Below are positions 15,004 through 23,448 of a stretch of 54,019 bases of DNA, piece by piece; within the stretch, counting starts at the first letter, position 1; every line of letters starts with the position of its first letter. The notes beneath the pieces are model-generated. The model was not told the origin of the DNA, made no database searches, and saw only the letters and a program-made list of their open reading frames with translations. The DNA comes from Spirochaetia bacterium (GTDB lineage Bacteria; Spirochaetota; Spirochaetia; CADAEX01): assembly GCA_017642445.1 (NCBI GenBank), contig JAGCPA010000084.1, forward strand, positions 1 to 54,019. The letters run 5' to 3'. The position numbers and the translations under genes were made by a program.

Positions 15004-16767
15004 GTGGAAACTGTAAAGATCAAAATTGACGGAATTCCGGTAGAAGTTGCAGCCGGAACAACAATATTGAATGCTGCAAAATTAGCAGGAGTAAAAATTC
15101 CTACTCTCTGTGCCCACCCAGACCTTGAGCCATGGGGAGCTTGCGGTATTTGTGTAGTAAAGACAGAGAACCAGATGGGTGTAAGCCCAAGACTGGTTAG
15201 AGCTTGTACAACCAAGGTTATCGAGGGCTTCAACTATATTACCCACGATCCAGAGCTTCAGAGCATCAGAAAGACTGTTGTCAACCTGATCCTCTCCAAC
15301 CACCCACAGGAATGTCTTACATGCGGCAGAAACCAGCAGTGTGAGCTCCAGAGACTGGCTGAGGAATTCTGCATCCGCGAGGTTGCATTCCCATCCAACG
15401 TACGGAGAGTTCCAAAGGATAACTCAACACCATCTATCGTTCTGGACGCTACAAAGTGTGTTCAGTGCGGACGCTGTGCTCAGGTTTGTCAGCAGCTCCA
15501 GGGCGTATGGGCTCTCGAGTTCATCCACAGAGGCGAGAACACAAGAATCGCTCCTGTTGCTGACTCCACATTGAATGAATCACCATGTATCAAGTGCGGT
15601 CAGTGTGCTGCACACTGCCCAGTAGGCGCTATCTACGAGAACGACGAGACCGACAAGTTCCTGGCTGCTGTAAAGGATCCAGAGCTTCACGTTGCAGTTC
15701 AGATGGCTCCAGCAGTTCGTGTTGCACTTGGCGAAGCATTCGGAATGCTCCCAGGTGAAATCGTTACTGGAAAGATCTATGCCGCACTCAGAAGACTTGG
15801 TGCAGATGCAATCTTCGATACAAACTTCTCCGCAGACCTTACCATCATGGAAGAGGGAAGCGAGTTTGTTAAGAGACTCACAACAGGTGGCGTTCTTCCA
15901 CAGCTTACATCTTGCTGCCCAGCATGGACAAACTACATGGAAGAGTACTATCCAGATATGATTCCTAACTTCTCAACTGCTAAGTCACCTATGATGATGC
16001 AGGGTGCTATCACCAAGACATACTATGCAGAGCAGAAGGGTATCGACCCTGCAAAGATCTTCTCTGTAGCTATCATGCCTTGTACAGCAAAGAAGCACGA
16101 GATCGAGCGCGATGACAACATGCACGCTTCCGGCTATCCAGATGTAGACCTTGTTCTCACAACAAGAGAGCTTGCACGCCTTATCAAGATGGCTGGTATC
16201 GACTTCGCAAACCTGGCAGACGAGAAGGCAGACAGCCCGATCGGAGCATACACAGGAGCTGCAACAATCTTCGGTGTAACCGGTGGTGTAATGGAAGCTG
16301 CTGTAAGATCCGCTTACTTCCTGGTAACCGGCGAAGAGCTTAAGGACGTAAATATTGTGGCTACCCGCGGTATGGACGGAGTTAAGTCTGGTGTTGTAGA
16401 CATCAAGGGAACCAAGGTAAGAGTTGCTATTGCACACGGTCTGGCAAATGTCAAGGCTGTACTGGATGAGGTACGTGCTTTAAGAGAGGCTGGACAGCCA
16501 CAGAAATATGACTTCATCGAGGTTATGGCTTGCCGTGGTGGTTGTATCGCCGGCGGTGGACAGCCTTACGGAACAGACGATGACCTGCGTGCTAAGAGAA
16601 CAGCTGGATTGTACAAAGATGATGAGAAGTGCACACTGCGCTGCTCACACCACAACCCAGAGATCAAAGAGATCTACGAGAAGTACCTCGGTGCACCTCT
16701 CTCCGAGAAATCACATCACCTGCTGCACACAACATACGAGAAGGTTAAGACCTATAAGGCACTCTGA
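15004..16767 (+). CDS. hndD: [FeFe] hydrogenase catalytic subunit (HndD/HydA)
   Basis: The 587-residue protein has the full modular set of a group A hydrogenase: an N-terminal plant-type [2Fe-2S] domain (CAHPDLEPWGACGICVV), the His-Cys site (HPQECLTCGRNQQCEL), two [4Fe-4S] motifs (CVQCGRCAQVC, CIKCGQCAAHCP), and the H-cluster domain with L1 TSCCPAW, L2 MPCTAKKHE and L3 MACRGGCIAGGGQP, followed by the small-subunit-like tail. It makes or oxidises H2. I choose the GTG at 15004, with AAGGAG 8 nt upstream, over an upstream ATG at 14938 that lies inside the previous gene. A terminator follows the stop. Confidence 0.93.
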   Translation: METVKIKIDGIPVEVAAGTTILNAAKLAGVKIPTLCAHPDLEPWGACGICVVKTENQMGVSPRLVRACTTKVIEGFNYITHDPELQSIRKTVVNLILSNHPQECLTCGRNQQCELQRLAEEFCIREVAFPSNVRRVPKDNSTPSIVLDATKCVQCGRCAQVCQQLQGVWALEFIHRGENTRIAPVADSTLNESPCIKCGQCAAHCPVGAIYENDETDKFLAAVKDPELHVAVQMAPAVRVALGEAFGMLPGEIVTGKIYAALRRLGADAIFDTNFSADLTIMEEGSEFVKRLTTGGVLPQLTSCCPAWTNYMEEYYPDMIPNFSTAKSPMMMQGAITKTYYAEQKGIDPAKIFSVAIMPCTAKKHEIERDDNMHASGYPDVDLVLTTRELARLIKMAGIDFANLADEKADSPIGAYTGAATIFGVTGGVMEAAVRSAYFLVTGEELKDVNIVATRGMDGVKSGVVDIKGTKVRVAIAHGLANVKAVLDEVRALREAGQPQKYDFIEVMACRGGCIAGGGQPYGTDDDLRAKRTAGLYKDDEKCTLRCSHHNPEIKEIYEKYLGAPLSEKSHHLLHTTYEKVKTYKAL

Positions 16768-16791
16768 AACTCTCCACAAGTTTCATAAATG

Positions 16792-16821
16792 GCCTGCCCC
16801 TAACCGGGCAGGCTTTTTTTT
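16792..16821 (+). terminator. Rho-independent terminator of the hydrogenase operon
   Basis: A perfect 8-bp stem GCCTGCCC/GGGCAGGC with a 6-nt loop is followed by eight T residues, 24 bp after the hydrogenase stop. Confidence 0.9.
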
Positions 16822-16856
16822 GTTCTGCAAGTTCGCCAAAACCAGCAAAAAGCATT

Positions 16857-17031
16857 CCTGCTTGCAGCACCCATCCTCGATCGGTGTGATTCTGTACACA
16901 GGCAAAAGTTATCCCGGTCAGTCAGTGACATTGCTTTCGCACTGTCATCCTGAACAAGTTTCAGGATGCTGCCCGGTATAACAATGCCTGTATGTACAGT
17001 CCACAATATCTCGGATGGGTACTGCCGCAGG
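16857..17031. other. Large folded intergenic element with a three-way junction
   Basis: In about 175 bp the sequence pairs as a long interrupted stem: CCTGC/GCAGG (16857-16861/17027-17031), GCAG/CTGC (16864-16867/17022-17025), ACCCATCC/GGATGGGT (16869-16876/17013-17020), CTGTACA/TGTACAG (16892-16898/16993-16999), CAGGCA/TGCCTG (16899-16904/16985-16990) and GTTATCCCGG/CCGGTATAAC (16908-16917/16973-16982, one mismatch). The tip carries two hairpins, CAGTG/CACTG (16923-16927/16940-16944) and CATCCTGAA/TTCAGGATG (16946-16954/16960-16968). The last hairpin resembles palindromes dispersed in many bacterial genomes. It may be a structured RNA of 6S-like size or a palindromic repeat element; strand is unknown. 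Confidence 0.5.
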
Positions 17032-17154
17032 GTGACTTATGTGTGGGTGGAGGGGCTGTAATAACAGCGTTTACAAAATTTTAAAAAGGTTCCAGTTCTC
17101 GCCCCAACTTTATTCGACATCTGAGGTTATAATTTTAAGTAAAGAAGAATTAGA

Positions 17155-17295
17155 TTTGCTGCCGGCGGAAGTGCCTGCCAGAGGCATTGCGCTCTGCAGT
17201 AACAAGCACGCCACACTGGGAAGAAAACAGTGTGGCTTATGCTTGTCTGCATGGGTACGCACCAGCCGATGGCAGGTGCTGTAGCAGACAGCAAA
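17155..17295 (+). ncRNA. Candidate structured RNA element, copy 2
   Basis: This is the second copy of the element at 2911-3042. The same helices form: TTTGCTG/CAGCAAA (17155-17161/17289-17295), CCTGCC/GGCAGG (17174-17179/17271-17276), TGCG/CGCA (17188-17191/17258-17261), TGCAG/CTGCA (17195-17199/17247-17251), CAAGC/GCTTG (17203-17207/17241-17245) and GCCACACTG/CAGTGTGGC (17210-17218/17228-17236). Compared with copy 1, one G-C pair became C-G, one T-A became C-G, and two pairs of the CTCAG helix changed together. It lies just before the promoter of the YgiW-type gene, as copy 1 lies before that of rpsF. Confidence 0.6.
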
Positions 17296-17315
17296 ATTTT
17301 ATAACAAATTTTTTA

Positions 17316-17344
17316 TTGTAAATATATTTTATATATATTATATT
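17316..17344 (+). promoter_or_regulatory. Promoter of the YgiW-type gene
   Basis: TTGTAA (17316-17321), a 17-bp AT-only spacer and TATATT (17339-17344) precede a short leader with the ribosome site AGGAG before the ATG at 17362. Confidence 0.55.
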
Positions 17345-17361
17345 CCCAGTAGGAGAAAAAA

Positions 17362-17742
17362 ATGAAAAGATTTATTGTAGTTTTAGTATTAGCAATGGTA
17401 TGTGTTGCATTTGTAAGCGCACAGGGATTCACAGGAGAAAAGGCTGCCAAGGGTGGCTTCTCCGATGGTACAAATGCTCCTTCAGCTATAACAACAGTTG
17501 AGAAAGCTCTTAAGATGAGAGATGACACACATGCAACACTCCGTGGAAATATTGTCAGACAGATCAGACATGAGAAGTATCTGTTCAAGGATGCAACAGG
17601 CGAAATCGTAGTAGAAATTGACGATGATGACTGGGGTGGAGTTACTGTAGGTCCAAACGACACAGTTGAGCTTATTGGTGAGATTGACAGAGACATCAAC
17701 AAAATTGAGTTTGATGTGGACATTGTTAAGAAAGTTCAGTAA
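17362..17742 (+). CDS. YgiW/YdeI-type periplasmic OB-fold protein
   Basis: The 126-residue protein has a Sec signal peptide (MKRFIVVLVLAMVCVAFVSAQ, cut after about residue 20) and a single OB-fold of the bacterial BOF family. The diagnostic stretch is TLRGNIVRQIRHEKYLFKDATGEIVVEIDDDDWGGVTV and the following strand VELIGEIDRD. E. coli YgiW and Salmonella YdeI of this family help with stress or cationic-peptide tolerance in the periplasm; the ligand is not known. Here it is headed by structured element copy 2 and its own promoter, and rpiA follows 18 bp later. Confidence 0.85.
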   Translation: MKRFIVVLVLAMVCVAFVSAQGFTGEKAAKGGFSDGTNAPSAITTVEKALKMRDDTHATLRGNIVRQIRHEKYLFKDATGEIVVEIDDDDWGGVTVGPNDTVELIGEIDRDINKIEFDVDIVKKVQ

Positions 17743-17760
17743 GAATAAGGATTTTACACC

Positions 17761-18471
17761 ATGGCTGATGAGGAATTGAAGAAAAATATTGGTTACGCAG
17801 CTGCTGATGCAATGGTGAAAAGCGGCATGAAGCTGGGCCTCGGCACCGGCAGCACCGCAAAATGGGCTATCCGACGGATAGGACAGCTTTTAAAAGAGGG
17901 CAAGCTCTCTGACATCATCGCAGTTGTCACCAGCTCTCAGAGCGAGATAGAGTGCCAGAATGCAGGCATTCCTATGGTCACATTGAACGACCCAAAGATT
18001 GACGGTCATCTTGACCTGACTATCGACGGTGCCGACGAGATTGACCCCGACTACAACCTGGTCAAGGGGGGTGGCGGTGCACTGCTTCAGGAGAAGATTG
18101 CAGGCTATGCATCGGATCACTATGCAGTTCTTGCGGCCGGCGACAAGCTGGTCTCAGGCATTGGCCCTGGCTTCAAGGTGCCGGTGGAGGTGGTGCGGGA
18201 AGCACGTGTCACTGCTTCAAAGGCTATGGAAGCCCTGGGTGCAGTTCCAGAGGTACGTATGGCTGTAAAGAAGATGGGGCCTGTCATCACCGATAACGGC
18301 AACATTCTTATCGACCTGCACTTTGAAAAGCCTATAAATCCGCCCGAGATGGAGCAGAAGATCAACATGATTCCAGGTGTGGTTGAGACAGGTCTTTTCA
18401 CCAAGCTTAAGAAGCTTGATGCCTTTATCGGCTACGAGGATGGCACTGTAAAGCACATCAAGGTGCGCTGA
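17761..18471 (+). CDS. rpiA: Ribose-5-phosphate isomerase A
   Basis: The 236-residue enzyme interconverts ribose-5-phosphate and ribulose-5-phosphate in the pentose phosphate pathway. Family blocks are clear: LGLGTGSTAKWAI (phosphate-binding loop), DLTIDGADEIDP with the catalytic Asp, and VKGGGGALLQEKI with the catalytic Glu/Lys. Length is normal. AAGGA precedes the ATG. The stop abuts directly on the stop of the convergent thioesterase gene. Confidence 0.95.
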   Translation: MADEELKKNIGYAAADAMVKSGMKLGLGTGSTAKWAIRRIGQLLKEGKLSDIIAVVTSSQSEIECQNAGIPMVTLNDPKIDGHLDLTIDGADEIDPDYNLVKGGGGALLQEKIAGYASDHYAVLAAGDKLVSGIGPGFKVPVEVVREARVTASKAMEALGAVPEVRMAVKKMGPVITDNGNILIDLHFEKPINPPEMEQKINMIPGVVETGLFTKLKKLDAFIGYEDGTVKHIKVR

Positions 18472-18891
18472 TTATTTTTCTAACTGAGCCTCAAGCTTAG
18501 CATAAACCTCAGGACACGCAGTCTTGAGGTTTATTATTTTAAGGTTCTTGTCGCAGCAGGCAAGGGTGGTGCTGCCGGTTGCCAGAAGTGCTCCATCAGA
18601 CTTCCTTTTCACAGTGTAGGAGAATGTGAATTTGATAAGGCCAAGCTCTGTTATCTTGGCATCCACCAGTACAGTATCGCCATACTTTGCCCCAGACTTA
18701 TAGTTCACATCCAGCTTTATGAGCGGGGTCATGAACCCCTCTTCCTCAATCCGGCTGTAGGGGTATCCCAGCTGCTCCATGAAATCGGTGCGGCAGGCCT
18801 CGAACCAAATAGGGTAGACTGCGTGGTGCACAACTCCCATCTGGTCAGTCTCGGCGTAGCGGACTTTTATTTCTGTACTTTTAATCTCCAT
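18472..18891 (-). CDS. Acyl-CoA thioesterase of the 4-HBT/YbgC hotdog family
   Basis: The 139-residue protein shows the 4-hydroxybenzoyl-CoA thioesterase signature RYAETDQMGVVHHAVYPIWFEACR, with D16 as the catalytic residue. It hydrolyses a short or aromatic acyl-CoA, but the substrate cannot be told. I start at the ATG at 18891, preceded by GGGAG; a much longer open frame upstream is not homologous and runs into the divergent acyltransferase gene. Being beside a PlsC-type acyltransferase is compatible with lipid metabolism. Confidence 0.88.
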   Translation of the reverse strand: MEIKSTEIKVRYAETDQMGVVHHAVYPIWFEACRTDFMEQLGYPYSRIEEEGFMTPLIKLDVNYKSGAKYGDTVLVDAKITELGLIKFTFSYTVKRKSDGALLATGSTTLACCDKNLKIINLKTACPEVYAKLEAQLEK

Positions 18892-18907
18892 AACTGGCTC
18901 CCGATAG

Positions 18908-18936
18908 TTGCTTTTTTTCATTATACCATTTATTTT
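18908..18936 (+). promoter_or_regulatory. Probable leaderless promoter of the acyltransferase gene
   Basis: TTGCTT (18908-18913), a 17-bp spacer and TATTTT (18931-18936) are followed by 6 bases and the ATG at 18943. No Shine-Dalgarno is visible, so the message would begin at the start codon. Confidence 0.45.
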
Positions 18937-18942
18937 GATAAT

Positions 18943-19746
18943 ATGGAAACCCTGATGAAGTATGTTCGCATTGTTGTCAAATTTTTCCTTTCCCTTGTGA
19001 CTCTGATCCTTTTTTTCTTGTTCGGATGCATATTCTTCATCCTTCCTGCCAGGAATATGGTGCAGAAGCGCAGGCAGCTTATGGTTGTAGCAACCTGGGG
19101 CTGCAAGGCTATGCTCAGGATACTTAACATCAAGGTTATCATAAAAAATAAAGAGATTTTCGACTCTGAGAAAAACTGGTACATCATGGGAAATCACATG
19201 TCATACATCGATATCCTCATGCTGCTGGCCAACTTCCGCACACTTTTCATAACATCCAAGGAGATGGGCTCAAAGCCTATTCTGGGACAGATCTGCTTCT
19301 TCGGCGGCTCCTTCTTTGTGGAACGGCGTAAAATCACAACACTGGGCGAGGAGATTCCCCGCATAAGCCGCACATTAGGAGAGGGGCTCAACATCACTCT
19401 GTTCCCTGAGGGACGCTGCTCCGACGGAAAAGGGCTTCTGCCATTCCGCTCTGCTTTGATAGAGGCAGCTGTGAGCTCCGGTGTGGATGTCCTTCCGCTC
19501 TGTATTATGTATACCGAGATCAGCGGCCGGCCTGTAAAGGTTTCCGACTTTATGACAATAGGCTATTTCAACGGCCTTCCATTCCCAAGCCAGTTCAAGA
19601 AGATGCTTATGCAGAAGAGCCTGACAGCCGAGATTGAGATCCTGGAGCCTGTAAAGACAGAAGGGAAGGACCGCAAGGAGATCAAGCGGGAAATCTCTGA
19701 AAAAATGAATTCCAGATACAATTCCTACCTCGAGGGAAGATTATAA
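18943..19746 (+). CDS. plsC: 1-acyl-sn-glycerol-3-phosphate acyltransferase (PlsC family)
   Basis: The 267-residue protein has an N-terminal membrane helix (residues about 11-34) and the four acyltransferase blocks: NHMSYID (84-90, catalytic His85/Asp90), FFGGSFFVERR (119-129), LFPEGR (153-158) and the LPLCIMYT segment. It adds the second acyl chain to lysophosphatidate in phospholipid synthesis. I use the ATG at 18943: an upstream ATG at 18823 lies inside the divergent thioesterase gene, and the promoter at 18908-18936 would put transcription start at 18943. Confidence 0.88.
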   Translation: METLMKYVRIVVKFFLSLVTLILFFLFGCIFFILPARNMVQKRRQLMVVATWGCKAMLRILNIKVIIKNKEIFDSEKNWYIMGNHMSYIDILMLLANFRTLFITSKEMGSKPILGQICFFGGSFFVERRKITTLGEEIPRISRTLGEGLNITLFPEGRCSDGKGLLPFRSALIEAAVSSGVDVLPLCIMYTEISGRPVKVSDFMTIGYFNGLPFPSQFKKMLMQKSLTAEIEILEPVKTEGKDRKEIKREISEKMNSRYNSYLEGRL

Positions 19747-19829
19747 ATAATTTCCCCTCAACTCATTTATTTTTTTTATTATTTTAATTTATTTATCTTA
19801 TATTAATTTTACAATTTATATTGTACTTT

Positions 19830-19858
19830 TTGACAGTTTTTGTTATTCTTTTCACTAA
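19830..19858 (+). promoter_or_regulatory. Promoter of nifJ with a weak Rex-like site
   Basis: A perfect TTGACA (19830-19835), 17-bp spacer and CACTAA (19853-19858) precede the ribosome site AGAGGGGG. Bases 19840-19857 match the Rex consensus TTGTGAAATATTTCACAA at 12 of 18 positions, with good TTGT and TTTCAC parts; that is suggestive only. Confidence 0.45.
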
Positions 19859-19875
19859 AAAAAGAGGGGGTTGTC

Positions 19876-22800
19876 ATGTCGAAGAAAATGATTACTGTTG
19901 ACGGAAACTTTGCTGCCGCACATATCGCATATATGTTCAGCGAAGTTGCTGCAATTTACCCTATTACTCCATCATCCCCGATGGCTGAGTATGTTGATGA
20001 ATGGTCTGCAAATGGCAGAAAAAACCTTTTTGGCGAACAGGTCAAAGTTGTAGAGATGCAGTCTGAGGGCGGTGCCGCCGGTGCAGTCCATGGTTCTCTG
20101 CAGGCTGGTGCCCTGACCACCACTTTTACAGCATCCCAGGGTCTTCTTCTCATGATCCCTAATATGTATAAAATTGCGGGAGAGCTCCTTCCTGGCGTTT
20201 TCCATGTCACAGCACGTTCTCTTGCTGCCCAGGCACTCTCTATTTTCGGCGACCACTCCGATGTAATGGCTACCCGTGCCACAGGCTTTGCAATGCTTGC
20301 AACCAGCTCTGTGCAGGAGGTCATGGATCTGGCTCCTGTGGCCCACCTTGCCGCTATAAAGGGGAGCATCCCATTCCTCCATTTCTTCGACGGCTTCCGC
20401 ACGTCTCACGAGATTCAGAAGATAGAGGAGATGGATATGGAGGATCTGCGTCCTCTGGTTGACTGGGAAGCTCTTAAGCGCTACCGGGACAAGGCTCTGA
20501 ACCCAGAGCATCCTGTTACACGCGGAACTGCACAGAACCCTGACATCTACTTCCAGACAAGGGAAGCACAGAATAAATATTACGACGCAATTCCAGATAT
20601 TGTTGCTGACTACATGAAGGCAATAAGCAAGATCTCAGGACGTTCCTATGCACCTTTCAGCTACTATGGTGCTCCTGATGCAAAGGATATCATCATTGCC
20701 ATGGGCTCTGTATCTGATGTGGTCAAGACAGCTGTGGACAAGCTTAATTCTGACGGAAAGAAGACAGGTCTTATCACAGTTCATCTGTACCGGCCGTTCT
20801 CTGTTAAATACCTCATGGATGTATGTCCTAAGAGCGTAAAGCGCATCTGCGTCCTGGACCGGACCAAGGAGCCTGGTGCCAACGGCGATCCTCTCTATCT
20901 TGATGTTGTGGAGGCATTCAAGGATTCTGATATCAAGCCTCTTATCATCGGCGGCCGCTACGGTCTCTCCTCAAAGGACACAACACCATCCCATATCCTC
21001 TCTGTGTTCCAGAACCTGGAATCAAAGAGTCCTAAGAATCAGTTCACAATCGGTATTGTGGATGATGTCACAGGCCGCTCTCTGCCGCTTCTGCCAGAGG
21101 TCTCCATGCTTCCAGCAGGCACCTTCGAGGCCAAGTTCTACGGCCTTGGTGCAGACGGTACAGTAGGAGCAAACAAGAACTCCATCAAGATCATCGGAGA
21201 GAATACTGACAAATACTGCCAGGCTTACTTCGACTACGACAGCAAGAAGTCGGGCGGATACACATGCTCGCACCTCAGGTTCGGCGACCTTCCTATCGCA
21301 GCACCATATCTGGTCAACACCCCGGACTTCGTGGCAGTGCACGTTCCTTCATACCTTGACAAATACGACTGCCTGCGCGGTCTTAAGAAGGGCGGCACAT
21401 TCCTCTACAACTCTATCTGGGATCCGGAGGAGACCAAGAAGCATCTTCCTGACCATGTTAAGAAATATCTTGCAAAGAACGACATCAATATGTATATCAT
21501 CGATGCCACAAAGATTGCACAGGAGATCGGCCTTGGAAACAGGACCAACACTATCCTCCAGTCTGCATTCTTCAAGATCTCTCAGGTTATCCCTTACGAC
21601 CTGGCTGTTGAGCAGATGAAGCTCTTCATTAAGAAGTCATACGGAAAGAAAGGCGATAACATTGTAAGCATGAACTTTGCCGCAGTGGACAAGGGTGCAG
21701 ATGTCATCAAGCTCGAGATACCGGAAGAGTGGAAAGATATTGTGATTGAGAAGAAAGAGGATAAGCGCAATATCCCTGAATTCATAAAGAAAGTTGTGGA
21801 GCCTATGCTCTCTCAGAAGGGCAATGACCTTCCTGTAAGCGCATTCAAGGGCTACGAGGATGGAACATTCCCTGCAGGAACCACTGAGTACGAGAAGCGT
21901 GGTATTGCAGTTAATGTACCGCACTGGAACCCGGTTAAGTGTATCCAGTGCAACAGCTGTTCCACAGTATGTCCACACGCAGCTATCCGCCCTATAGTCA
22001 TGGACGAGAAGGAGATGGATGGTGCGCCTATCGGAATGATCACCACCGCAATAAAGACTCCAAAGCCATTTGTAGGAATGGGCTACCGCATGCAGATCTC
22101 TGTCCTGGATTGTACTGGCTGCGGAAACTGTGTCGATATCTGTCCTGCCAAGGAGAAGGCTCTGGTGATGAGGCCTCTTGATTCACAGAAAGCAGAGATC
22201 GCAAACTGGAATTATGCAATGAAGAAAGTTGCTCCGAAGGATGACCTGATAGAGAAGTTTGCAAGCATCCGGAACAGCCAGTTTGCACAGCCTCTGTTCC
22301 AGTTCTCCGGTGCCTGCGCAGGCTGTGGAGAGACTCCATATATCAAGCTGCTTACCCAGCTGTTCGGCGAGGAGATGCTGGTTGCCAATGCAACAGGCTG
22401 TTCCTCCATCTATGGCGCTTCTGCACCAGCAACACCATACTGCAAAAGCTGCAAGAACGGCTTCGGCCCTGCATGGGCAAACTCTCTGTTCGAGGATAAC
22501 GCCGAGTATGGCCTTGGTATGGCTATCGCAACCCGTAAGATGCGGGATCGCCTTGAGGCCCTTATGAAAGAGGCGATCAACAACACAGACTGTCCTCCTG
22601 ATGTGAGCGAGCTTTTCCTTACATGGATCGAGAACCGTGAGAACAGGGAAGTGAGCCGTAAGACAGGGGAGAAGATTGTAGCCAAGATTGAAAGCTGCTC
22701 AGGCGGCCCAATAGGAAAGCAGATTCTTGAGCTCAAGAATTACCTTGCAAAGAAATCCCAGTGGATTATCGGCGGAGACGGCTGGGCCTACGATATCGGC

Positions 22801-23418
22801 TTCGGCGGCCTTGACCATGTGCTGGCATCGGGCGAGAACATCAATGTTCTGGTTCTCGATACCGAGGTTTACTCCAACACAGGCGGCCAGTCAAGCAAGG
22901 CAACACCAGCCGGCGCTGTAGCCAAGTTTGCCACCTCTGGAAAGAAGATCCGCAAGAAGGACTTGGGTATGATTGCAAAGTCCTACGGTTATGTCTATGT
23001 GGCTCAGGTTGCACTCGGCGCAAGCCAGGACCAGTTCTTCCGTGCTGTAAAAGAGGCAGAAGCCTACAACGGACCTTCCATTATCATCTGCTATGCTCCA
23101 TGTATCAACCATGGCCTTAAGGTGGGCATGGCCCATTCTATCCTTGAGGAGAAGAAGGCAGTTGAGTGCGGTTATTGGCACCTGTGGCGGTTCAACCCAG
23201 TGATGGAATCTCTGGGACAGAACGGCTTTATCCTTGACAGCAAAGAGCCAGATTGGAACAGGTTCCAGGATTACCTGAGGGGCGAAGTGCGCTTCGATGC
23301 ACTGACTAAGACCTTCCCAGCTGAGGCAAAGATACTCTTCGAAGTTACTCAGGAGAATGCCGAGTGGCGGTACAACCAGTATAGAAAACTGGCAAAAATA
23401 GGCGATAAGTCTTATTAA
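19876..23418 (+). CDS. nifJ: Pyruvate:ferredoxin (flavodoxin) oxidoreductase
   Basis: The 1180-residue single-chain enzyme oxidises pyruvate to acetyl-CoA and CO2 and reduces ferredoxin. It carries the alpha/PYR domain at the N-terminus (DGNFAAAHIAYMFSEVAAIYPITPSSPMAEYVDEW), the gamma domain (residues about 420-630), two [4Fe-4S] motifs (CIQCNSCSTVCPHAAI and CTGCGNCVDICPAKEKAL), and the TPP-binding beta domain (GDGWAYDIGFGGLDH with NTEVYSNTGGQ-like TEVYSNTGGQSSKATP) and an extra Cys set (CAGCGETPY). Start at 19876 has a purine-rich ribosome site. It is followed only by guaB, which has its own promoter. The product feeds reduced ferredoxin to the hydrogenase. Confidence 0.97.
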   Translation: MSKKMITVDGNFAAAHIAYMFSEVAAIYPITPSSPMAEYVDEWSANGRKNLFGEQVKVVEMQSEGGAAGAVHGSLQAGALTTTFTASQGLLLMIPNMYKIAGELLPGVFHVTARSLAAQALSIFGDHSDVMATRATGFAMLATSSVQEVMDLAPVAHLAAIKGSIPFLHFFDGFRTSHEIQKIEEMDMEDLRPLVDWEALKRYRDKALNPEHPVTRGTAQNPDIYFQTREAQNKYYDAIPDIVADYMKAISKISGRSYAPFSYYGAPDAKDIIIAMGSVSDVVKTAVDKLNSDGKKTGLITVHLYRPFSVKYLMDVCPKSVKRICVLDRTKEPGANGDPLYLDVVEAFKDSDIKPLIIGGRYGLSSKDTTPSHILSVFQNLESKSPKNQFTIGIVDDVTGRSLPLLPEVSMLPAGTFEAKFYGLGADGTVGANKNSIKIIGENTDKYCQAYFDYDSKKSGGYTCSHLRFGDLPIAAPYLVNTPDFVAVHVPSYLDKYDCLRGLKKGGTFLYNSIWDPEETKKHLPDHVKKYLAKNDINMYIIDATKIAQEIGLGNRTNTILQSAFFKISQVIPYDLAVEQMKLFIKKSYGKKGDNIVSMNFAAVDKGADVIKLEIPEEWKDIVIEKKEDKRNIPEFIKKVVEPMLSQKGNDLPVSAFKGYEDGTFPAGTTEYEKRGIAVNVPHWNPVKCIQCNSCSTVCPHAAIRPIVMDEKEMDGAPIGMITTAIKTPKPFVGMGYRMQISVLDCTGCGNCVDICPAKEKALVMRPLDSQKAEIANWNYAMKKVAPKDDLIEKFASIRNSQFAQPLFQFSGACAGCGETPYIKLLTQLFGEEMLVANATGCSSIYGASAPATPYCKSCKNGFGPAWANSLFEDNAEYGLGMAIATRKMRDRLEALMKEAINNTDCPPDVSELFLTWIENRENREVSRKTGEKIVAKIESCSGGPIGKQILELKNYLAKKSQWIIGGDGWAYDIGFGGLDHVLASGENINVLVLDTEVYSNTGGQSSKATPAGAVAKFATSGKKIRKKDLGMIAKSYGYVYVAQVALGASQDQFFRAVKEAEAYNGPSIIICYAPCINHGLKVGMAHSILEEKKAVECGYWHLWRFNPVMESLGQNGFILDSKEPDWNRFQDYLRGEVRFDALTKTFPAEAKILFEVTQENAEWRYNQYRKLAKIGDKSY

Positions 23419-23448
23419 CCTTATATTTTTACTATTAAATTCTCAAAT

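Noticed and set aside
16508-16981. 157-codon open frame overlapping the end of the hydrogenase gene and running through its terminator
   Set aside because: It overlaps the conserved [FeFe] hydrogenase C-terminus in another frame, then crosses a clear terminator and a palindromic element.
16857-17031. Identification of the folded element as 6S RNA
   Set aside because: Length and long-stem form fit, but the branched tip and lack of recognisable 6S central-bubble sequence do not; left as unassigned.
18892-19197. N-terminal extension of the thioesterase frame on the minus strand
   Set aside because: The extra 102 codons lie opposite the acyltransferase gene, and GGGAG plus the conserved start of the hotdog domain support the ATG at 18891.
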